Shown here: one piece after another, positions 1 to 5,444 of the stretch
How positions within the stretch are numbered: the stretch's first letter is position 1
How the letters are laid out: each line of letters opens with the position of its first letter
Source of the DNA: Chitinophagia bacterium
Lineage (GTDB): Bacteria > Bacteroidota > Bacteroidia > Chitinophagales > Chitinophagaceae
Assembly (NCBI GenBank): GCA_010027295.1
Contig: RGVM01000146.1
Location: 1 to 6,751, forward strand
Direction of reading: 5' to 3'
Length of the DNA stretch: 6,751 nt
Notes under the pieces: generated by a model
Databases searched by the model: none
Told to the model about the DNA's origin: nothing
The model's input: only the letters and a program-made list of their open reading frames with translations
Translations under genes and position numbers: made by a program

Positions 1-649
1 CGAAGGTCACCAGGATCCTCAGCGTGTGCACCAGCCATTGCAGCGAGGCTTCACGCATACCCAGCCAGTCTGCAACCGCCTCGAACACCTGCCCCTGCGT
101 CACCATCACAAAGGTCGTCGCCAGGATGAGGATGATGATGTAAGTGGTCAGCTTGATCGCCACCCATCGCAACTGCAGGAAGTTGCGCCTGTCGCGGCCG
201 AGGTGGAGCATCGACTTGTTGAACGTGCGCATCACCGTCAACATCGCGCTCGACGCGAAAAAAAGCGCCAGGATGATGCCCGACGACAGCAGGCTGCCGC
301 CGGCGGAGAAGAAGTCGTCCATCACCGACTTGATGAGACGGTAGGTGCCCCTGTCGGGCGTGATCTGCCGCACTAGCAGTAAGGCCTGGGCATATAGCCT
401 TCTGGAACCAGGGAGGTGCGAGAGGAGGGTGAAGGCAACGATGCAGAAGGGCGGGACCGCCATCAGGAAGTTGAAGGAGATTGCGGCCGCCCGCTCGTTG
501 ATGCCTATCTGGCGCATCTGGCGGATGAAGAAAACGGCCACGTCGTACAGGGGCACACCCTCGAAGCCCGGCAGCACGATGGCCCGTGACCGGCGCACGA
601 TCGCACGTACGGGGCGGGATCGCAGTATCGCGGCTGCCATGCTCCTCAT
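1..649 (-). CDS. YihY/virulence factor BrkB family membrane protein (3' end outside window)
   Basis: This is a polytopic inner-membrane protein of the YihY/BrkB family (UPF0761, once mis-called ribonuclease BN). Its biochemical role is not settled, so no reaction is assigned. The reading frame is open from the ATG at 649 to the window edge and gives 216 residues, against roughly 280-420 for the family, so the C-terminal part is missing. A basic N-terminus (about residues 1-25) precedes the family-like stretch ERAAAISFNFLMAVPP (52-66) leading into a first membrane segment (about 56-77). Further hydrophobic segments lie at about 118-140 and 166-184. The LFFASSAMLTVMRTFNK stretch (129-145) matches the usual second-helix region. 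An in-frame TAG lies a few codons upstream of ATG 649. A second in-frame ATG at 640 is possible. The gene follows mltG by 17 bp, so the two are probably cotranscribed. Family assignment is confident; function is unknown. Confidence 0.88.
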   Translation of the reverse strand, partial: MRSMAAAILRSRPVRAIVRRSRAIVLPGFEGVPLYDVAVFFIRQMRQIGINERAAAISFNFLMAVPPFCIVAFTLLSHLPGSRRLYAQALLLVRQITPDRGTYRLIKSVMDDFFSAGGSLLSSGIILALFFASSAMLTVMRTFNKSMLHLGRDRRNFLQLRWVAIKLTTYIIILILATTFVMVTQGQVFEAVADWLGMREASLQWLVHTLRILVTF

Positions 650-666
650 GCCGAGGGCAATCTACG

Positions 667-1743
667 CTATTTCGCGTACAGGCTGTCGAGGAAGGCCTGG
701 TAGCGGCGTGCATTGCGGAAATGCTCGGCCTCTGTGGCGGCGAAGGCGTGCCGCCCCGAAAGGTCTGGACGGGCGCAGAAGAACAGGTAGTCGGTGTCCT
801 TTGCATCGAGGACGCCTTCGATGGTGGCGATGGATGGGGTGCAGATCGGTCCCGGTGGCAGGCCCTTGATGCGATACGTATTGTATGGCGATGTCCCCGC
901 CCGGTCGATGTGCCCGAAGAGTATCCTCTTCAGCCCGAAGTCGCGGAGTGCGAACTTCACCGTCGGGTCTGCTGACAGCGTCATGCCCCGGCGCATGCGG
1001 TTGAGATAGACGCTTGCGATAAGCGGCTTGTCGGAGTCGATGTTCGTCTCCTCTTCGATGATCGAGGCCATCACATAGATCTGCTCAGGCGTCAGTCCGA
1101 TCCGTTGCGCGCGCGCTTTCCGCTCTTCCGTCCAGAACCTGGCGCTTTCCTGCCGTAGCCGCCGGAGGATGTCGCCTGACGAACTGCCCCAGTAGAGTTC
1201 GTAGGTGTTGGGGACCACCACGGTCATGACCCGGTCGGTATCCAGGCCAAGCCCTGCCAGTGAGTCGGGGGATGTCAGGAACCCTATCATCTCGGACGAA
1301 TCGCAGGCGAAGAGTCGTCCTACATGCCCGGCCATATCCTCAGGGGTCCGGTATTTCGTGATGACGTAGCGGACCGTCTCCTGCCGACGTCTCGCGAGCA
1401 GCCTCAGTACGTCGAACTGGCTCATCCCGGCATAAATGCGATACGCACCCGGCTTGACACGAACGCCAGACAGCCTGCTCCGCAGTGCCCATTCCAGGAG
1501 GAAGGTTCGCTCGAGGATGTCCTGCCGGCGCAAGGTGTTGCCAATGTGTTGCGGGGAGAGGCTGTCAGCAGAGAGACGCAGTTTCCGAGAACCGGATGGG
1601 AACGGTGTCGATGGGCGAAGAAACTGAAGGGATACCAGTGCCGCCAAGAACAGGAGCGTAATAAGGAAGGAAATCGCCGGTCGGTGCGTCAGGACCCTCG
1701 CAATCCTGGTGCCCATGTGCCTATGGTCATGACATGGCTCCAT
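667..1743 (-). CDS. mltG: Endolytic murein transglycosylase MltG (YceG-like)
   Basis: MltG is an inner-membrane-anchored lytic transglycosylase that cleaves nascent glycan strands in the periplasm and is thought to set glycan chain length. The 358-residue product is in the usual family range. It has a basic N-terminus, one membrane anchor (about residues 23-43), an N-terminal LysM-like region (about 55-125) and the C-terminal YceG catalytic domain (about 135-350). The catalytic-glutamate motif is ASIIEEET at 226-233, with E230 aligning to the E. coli catalytic Glu. Other family signatures are ADPTVKFA (258-265), SPYNTYRIKGLPPGPI (285-300) and TDYLFF (317-322). The start at 1743 is the furthest upstream ATG that leaves an intergenic gap. 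A later ATG at 1716 (M10) would remove only nine residues and still leave the anchor, so the start is uncertain. No Shine-Dalgarno site is visible. The gene lies 96 bp after secG and 17 bp before the YihY-family gene. Confidence 0.96.
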   Translation of the reverse strand: MEPCHDHRHMGTRIARVLTHRPAISFLITLLFLAALVSLQFLRPSTPFPSGSRKLRLSADSLSPQHIGNTLRRQDILERTFLLEWALRSRLSGVRVKPGAYRIYAGMSQFDVLRLLARRRQETVRYVITKYRTPEDMAGHVGRLFACDSSEMIGFLTSPDSLAGLGLDTDRVMTVVVPNTYELYWGSSSGDILRRLRQESARFWTEERKARAQRIGLTPEQIYVMASIIEEETNIDSDKPLIASVYLNRMRRGMTLSADPTVKFALRDFGLKRILFGHIDRAGTSPYNTYRIKGLPPGPICTPSIATIEGVLDAKDTDYLFFCARPDLSGRHAFAATEAEHFRNARRYQAFLDSLYAK

Positions 1744-1839
1744 ATCGGAGTATTGAACATGCTAAGATGGGTATCAGAATCCTGAACCCGACGGAGGCTT
1801 TGAATTGGATGGCGGTTGACCGGATTAAGATACCCGGAC
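1744..1839. other. Intergenic gap secG-mltG, candidate promoter region
   Basis: This 96-bp stretch is the only sizeable non-coding gap in the window, so any promoter for mltG-yihY or terminator after secG should lie here. It carries a 7-bp inverted repeat, GGGTATC at 1769-1775 and GATACCC at 1829-1835, separated by 53 bases. I see no GC-rich hairpin followed by a T-run on either strand. I also see no convincing match to the Bacteroidota promoter pattern (TTTG ... TAnnTTTG) on the minus strand. Readthrough from secG into mltG therefore remains possible. Confidence 0.4.
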
Positions 1840-2166
1840 TCACTTCATCGGCGCAGGCATCGGCGTCGATGGCTTGACCGGAGCGCTGTTGGTCGTGTTC
1901 GGGTTGATTCCCTTGATCAGGTTGTCATCCGCCTTGGCACCCTCGCGCATCAGTAGCGGGGAGAGGATACAGAAGAGGGCGACGACCCCGGCCATGATCC
2001 ATGTGCCCTTCTCCAAGACGTCCGTCGTCTGCTTCACCCCCATGAACTGGTTGCTGAATCCGGCGATGTTACCGGACAGGCCGCCGCCCTTGGGGTTCTG
2101 GATCAGCACGATCAGACCCAGTAGCAGGCAGGATATCATCATGAGGATCATGAAAAGGAGGCTCAT
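1840..2166 (-). CDS. secG: Preprotein translocase subunit SecG
   Basis: SecG is the small auxiliary subunit of the SecYEG channel and assists SecA-driven export through the inner membrane. The 108-residue product has the expected two hydrophobic segments (about residues 3-22 and 55-73). Between them is the diagnostic cytoplasmic loop LIQNPKGGGLSG (20-31), followed by GFSNQFMGVKQTTDVLEKGTW (36-56 region), which is typical of Bacteroidota SecG. The C-terminal tail from about residue 74 is polar, then rich in Pro, Thr and Ser, and ends PAPMK; it is probably disordered and is the least conserved part. The ATG overlaps the stop of the upstream TPR-like gene as ATGA (2163-2166), which suggests translational coupling. 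This also makes the start choice secure. Confidence 0.96.
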   Translation of the reverse strand: MSLLFMILMMISCLLLGLIVLIQNPKGGGLSGNIAGFSNQFMGVKQTTDVLEKGTWIMAGVVALFCILSPLLMREGAKADDNLIKGINPNTTNSAPVKPSTPMPAPMK

Positions 2167-3656
2167 GTCAGTAAGGCTTTGAGTTGCGTGATTCTATCTG
2201 CAAAAGTAGACGTTCGGTCAGGATCCAGCAAACTTAATTTCGTATATATCTCGATGGCCTTTCGGGTGAGCCCCTGCCTGGCGTAGACTTCGGCCATGGC
2301 CTCCGTGACGATATCCTCGTCCTGGTTCGAGGCCTCGGCCTCCGACCGAATCACGTCCTCCTCTTGCTCGCTCAGCACCGGGGCGCTCCTGTCGGGCTGG
2401 AACCGCTTCATCGTCCTCAGCCATCCGGTGAAACTGCGCTCGCCTTTGTCATCCTCCTTTGGCTCGAGGTCCGAACTGACGACAATGCCCTGGGACGCGA
2501 GATAATCGCTGAGGTGAAGGGGCTCGACCGGTAGGAGCGGCTCATCCAATATGGGAATCGATCCCCCTTCCACCGGCGTTTCCTCTGAACTCTCTTCGAT
2601 AAAGGAAGGGGCCTCGACCGTCTCGTGTAGCAGCGGAAGGTCTTCGCCGGAGGACGGGGGAAGCCCATCTGATGATGCCCCGAGCTCCTCGGACAGGCCA
2701 CCTATGGCCGGACCATCAGGAGTATCGTCCGTTCCAGTATCGGGCATCGTGACATGAATGAGTTCGGAATCTCCCACCTCCCTCGAGGCCTCTGTCGTCT
2801 CCCCTTCATACAGGGTGGTAATACCCGTGTCGAAGACAGAGGATGGCTGGCCTTCGGAGGCTTCTTCCCTTTCGATACCGCCTTCCTGTGAAACGGGAGG
2901 ATCTTCGGCGTTGTCGAAAGCTTTTTCATCATCCGATGGCGTTTCAGCCGGGGGGGATGCGAAGGGGGGCTCCTCGGTAGGCGGCTCCGGAGCCACGGAG
3001 GCCGCATCCGCATGGTCGGAGGGCTCGGTCATGTCGAGGACAGCCTCTGAACCCGACGAAGGTTCAGATCCGGCTGTTTCCACCCCTGCTTCGAATGGGC
3101 TGTACGAAGCCTCGGTGCTCGCATCCGGATCCATGGAGGGCGTAGAAGGATATGCCGTCTCATCCGGATCAAATGAGGAGTCCGGCGCGTACGTTTCAGA
3201 ATCGATCTCTGATTTCAGGGTATCCGTCTCGGGCGAAATTGTCCCGGAGGAGGTGTCAAAATCCTCAGTAACGGCATCGGTGTCCGCGTCGGCCATGTTA
3301 TGGCCACTTCCTGTATCGTCCGGGGGCAATGCCTCCATTTCCCGGTTCTCAGCCTCAGTCTCTTCGAGGAGCACCGTGCTGTCGGCCGGGGTGTTTGTCC
3401 GATAGGCCTCGGCGTCAAAGGATGCAGCCATCTGGTGCTGCAGCCAATGGGGGTTCGCATAATGAATTGCCGCGATGCTGACCGCCTCCGCATAACGGCT
3501 GTCACCCGAGTCTTTGAGACGCCTGGCGTACATCAGGTGCACCGGCGCCGAATAGGGGTACTTCACCGTGAGTAGGTGGAGGGCGTCGAGGGAGACATCT
3601 TCCAGCCGCGACTCGCCGAAGACCGAACTGACGATCTGGTTGAGGGGGTTATGCAT
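2163..3656 (-). CDS. Acidic TPR-like protein of the lptE-secG interval, function unknown
   Basis: The 497-residue product has no signal peptide or membrane segment, so it is probably cytoplasmic. Three parts are visible. Residues 1-80 are helical and contain LTVKYPYSAPVHLMYARRL (29-47) and YANPHWLQHQM (66-76), resembling the N-terminus of Bacteroidota proteins annotated as TPR proteins at this locus. Residues about 85-375 are low-complexity and rich in Asp, Glu, Ser, Pro and Thr; positions 111-260 hold only two basic Lys/Arg residues (K148, K245). The C-terminal part has LHLSDYLASQGI (380-391), RSFTGWLRTMK (407-417) and a TPR-like hairpin, TEAMAEVYARQGLTRKAIEIY (451-471), followed by LDPDR. 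Protein-protein interaction is the likely mode of action, but the partner is unknown. ATG 3656 was chosen because an upstream in-frame ATG at 3716 would overlap lptE and add a Ser/Pro-rich, non-family-like leader. The stop overlaps the secG start. Confidence 0.85.
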   Translation of the reverse strand: MHNPLNQIVSSVFGESRLEDVSLDALHLLTVKYPYSAPVHLMYARRLKDSGDSRYAEAVSIAAIHYANPHWLQHQMAASFDAEAYRTNTPADSTVLLEETEAENREMEALPPDDTGSGHNMADADTDAVTEDFDTSSGTISPETDTLKSEIDSETYAPDSSFDPDETAYPSTPSMDPDASTEASYSPFEAGVETAGSEPSSGSEAVLDMTEPSDHADAASVAPEPPTEEPPFASPPAETPSDDEKAFDNAEDPPVSQEGGIEREEASEGQPSSVFDTGITTLYEGETTEASREVGDSELIHVTMPDTGTDDTPDGPAIGGLSEELGASSDGLPPSSGEDLPLLHETVEAPSFIEESSEETPVEGGSIPILDEPLLPVEPLHLSDYLASQGIVVSSDLEPKEDDKGERSFTGWLRTMKRFQPDRSAPVLSEQEEDVIRSEAEASNQDEDIVTEAMAEVYARQGLTRKAIEIYTKLSLLDPDRTSTFADRITQLKALLT

Positions 3657-3681
3657 CGGGGTGGATATGGGATATGGTCGC

Positions 3682-4197
3682 TTACCAGTTGGAGAAGATC
3701 CGGTTGAAGATCTCATCTGCCAGGTTGTTTACCATCTGGTCGTTGAGCTGGGCCTCCGCCTGTTGGAGGCTCTGGCCCGACGGGAAAGGAAAGTTACGGG
3801 TTATGGCAGTCTCGAAATTCTTTTTTTCGTCCAGCCGGTTGCGGAAGATGATGCTCACGGTCACGTTCAGGTTGTTCATAGACGCTTGCCTGTCCGCGAT
3901 GCCAGAAGTGCTTACGGAATAGTCGGTGACCGTTCCGGAGATCTCGTAGTGGGCCTCCCCGTTGGTCTGGGAAAGCCGAGTCTGGTTGACGATCTTCTGC
4001 CGCAGCTTCTCTGAGAGCCGGGGACTCAGCAACGGGTTGATGTATCGGGCACGGTTCTCGATGTAGGATACGCGCACTGTCTTGACCTCTGGAGGGATCG
4101 AGACGTCCCGCATCGAGAATCGGCAGGTACCGCCCCAGAAAAGCAACAGGCATGCGACGGGCAGCAGGTTCCGGATGGCCTTTCTTCTAATGGTCAA
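3682..4197 (-). CDS. lptE: LptE-family LPS-assembly lipoprotein
   Basis: LptE partners the outer-membrane barrel LptD in inserting lipopolysaccharide into the outer leaflet. The 171-residue product has a basic N-terminus (MTIRRKAIR), a hydrophobic core (11-21) and a candidate lipidated Cys25. Then comes the Bacteroidota LptE signature SIPPEVKTVRVSYIENRAR (33-51). The remainder fits the family: INPLLSPRLSEKLRQKI (53-69), GTVTDYSVS (88-96) and a C-terminal amphipathic region with Gln/Asn-rich repeats (142-168). The lipobox is poor: residues -3 to -1 before Cys25 are G-G-T rather than L-(A/S)-(G/A). The start is TTG at 4197, overlapping the regulator stop by 11 bp. An in-frame TGA lies seven codons upstream of that TTG and no ATG occurs before residue 29, so TTG (or ATT at 4191) is the only credible start. 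Translational coupling with the regulator is likely. Confidence 0.9.
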   Translation of the reverse strand: MTIRRKAIRNLLPVACLLLFWGGTCRFSMRDVSIPPEVKTVRVSYIENRARYINPLLSPRLSEKLRQKIVNQTRLSQTNGEAHYEISGTVTDYSVSTSGIADRQASMNNLNVTVSIIFRNRLDEKKNFETAITRNFPFPSGQSLQQAEAQLNDQMVNNLADEIFNRIFSNW

Positions 4198-5434
4198 TGT
4201 CGTATTCTTTCAGTTTCCGGTAGAGCGTCCGCTCGCTGATGCCAAGGTCGGATGCGGCATCCTTCCGCTTTCCCTTGTGCTTTTTCAGCGCCCGTTCGAT
4301 AAGGTCCTTCTCCATGTCCATCAGGTTGAGCGACTCCTCCACATCGACATGGTCTTGCACCATACCCTGCGGGAGCAACAGGGGCTGGACGGAGGAGCCG
4401 GAAGGCATCGAGGGCTTGAGGACAGCGGTCTCCATCTCCACCGGGGTAGGGGGCATCTCGTGCAGGATGGCCTCGTTCGACATGACGGCGCTGGCGGCTC
4501 CGGGGTTCTTGACTATCTCCACGAACATCTTTTTCAGCTCCGTGACGTCCTTCTTCATGTCGAAGAACAGCTTGTAGAGGATATCGCGCTCGTTCATGAA
4601 TTCGCTCGATTCCTGGACCGGTCGGGCGGAGAGGGCAGGTAGCCGCGTCTCCTTCCGCTCTGGCAGAAACCTTCGGATGTCGCTGCCCCGTACCAGCTTC
4701 TCTCTCGAGAGCACGGAAATCTGCTCCGCGATGTTCTTGAGCTCCCGAACGTTTCCTGGCCATCCATAGGCTGTCAGTGCCTCACGGGCCTCTTCGTCCA
4801 GCTGTATCGGAGATGTCTTGTACTTCTCCGCGAAGTCGACCGCGAACTTGCGGAAGAGTAGTATGATATCCTCCCGGCGCTCTCGCAGGGCCGGCACGCG
4901 GATGGGGACGGTATTGAGACGGTAGTAGAGGTCCTCGCGGAACTTGCCCGATTGTGTCGCGTCGAGCAGGTCGCGGTTCGTGGCGGCAATCACCCGCACA
5001 TCGGTCTTCTGCACTTTAGAGGAGCCCACGCGGATGAACTCGCCCGCTTCCAGGACACGCAGCAGCCTGGCCTGAGTGCCCAGCGGCATCTCCCCAATCT
5101 CGTCCATGAACAACGTGCCGCCGTTGACGGTCTCGAAGTAGCCCTTCCGGCTGTCGACAGCCCCGGTGAAGGAACCCTTCTCGTGCCCAAACAACTCGGA
5201 GTCGATGGTACCCTCCGGTATGGCCCCGCAGTTGACGGCGATGAACGGGTTGTGCTTCCTGGCGGAAAGGGCATGGATGATCTGGGAGAACACCTCCTTA
5301 CCCACACCGCTCTCACCGACGATTAGCACCGTCAGGTCCGTATTGGCAACCTGCGCCGCCACCTGCAGCGCATAGTTCAGCGCCGGCGAGTTGCCGATGA
5401 TGCCGAACCGGTTCTTGATGCCCTGAACGTCCAT
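4187..5434 (-). CDS. Sigma-54-dependent AAA+/Fis-type transcriptional regulator without receiver domain
   Basis: This is a bacterial enhancer-binding protein that uses ATP hydrolysis to remodel sigma-54 RNA polymerase into an open complex. Numbered from ATG 5434 (415 residues), the AAA+ domain begins almost at once. Visible are Walker A GESGVGKE (40-47), the sigma-54-contacting loop GSFTGA (87-92; usual form GAFTGA), Walker B GGTLFMDEIGE with D111/E112, sensor-I IAATNRD (149-155), REDLYYRLN carrying candidate arginine fingers (166-174) and WPGNVREL (225-232). A linker of about 100 residues follows, with a charged helix DILYKLFFDMKKDVTELKK (284-302). The Fis-type helix-turn-helix ends in ISERTLYRKLKEY (399-411). 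There is no receiver, GAF or PAS domain, so the control signal is unknown. ATG 5434 fits the family's MDVQxIK-type start and leaves 10 bp after miaB; an ATG at 5479 would overlap miaB by 35 bp. The gene lies directly upstream of lptE. Confidence 0.94.
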   Translation of the reverse strand: MDVQGIKNRFGIIGNSPALNYALQVAAQVANTDLTVLIVGESGVGKEVFSQIIHALSARKHNPFIAVNCGAIPEGTIDSELFGHEKGSFTGAVDSRKGYFETVNGGTLFMDEIGEMPLGTQARLLRVLEAGEFIRVGSSKVQKTDVRVIAATNRDLLDATQSGKFREDLYYRLNTVPIRVPALRERREDIILLFRKFAVDFAEKYKTSPIQLDEEAREALTAYGWPGNVRELKNIAEQISVLSREKLVRGSDIRRFLPERKETRLPALSARPVQESSEFMNERDILYKLFFDMKKDVTELKKMFVEIVKNPGAASAVMSNEAILHEMPPTPVEMETAVLKPSMPSGSSVQPLLLPQGMVQDHVDVEESLNLMDMEKDLIERALKKHKGKRKDAASDLGISERTLYRKLKEYDIDH

Positions 5435-5444
5435 CCGGTATGTT

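Noticed and set aside
51..806. A 251-residue open frame on the minus strand across the mltG end and the YihY-family start
   Set aside because: It straddles two well-supported genes in another frame, is rich in Arg/His/Pro/Ala, and resembles no family. The YihY frame carries the membrane helices and family motifs.
345..869. A 174-residue plus-strand open frame rich in Arg and Ala
   Set aside because: It is antisense to the YihY-family gene and the end of mltG, both of which are supported by family motifs.
2758..3405. A 215-residue Ser-rich open frame on the plus strand
   Set aside because: It is antisense to the acidic Asp/Glu/Ser/Pro linker of the TPR-like gene, whose codon use produces stop-free Ser/Glu-rich antisense sequence. 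No independent start signal or domain is visible.
2163..3716. Longer version of the TPR-like protein starting at ATG 3716
   Set aside because: The 20 extra residues are Ser/Pro/Arg-rich and overlap the end of lptE. The family-like N-terminus begins at the ATG at 3656.
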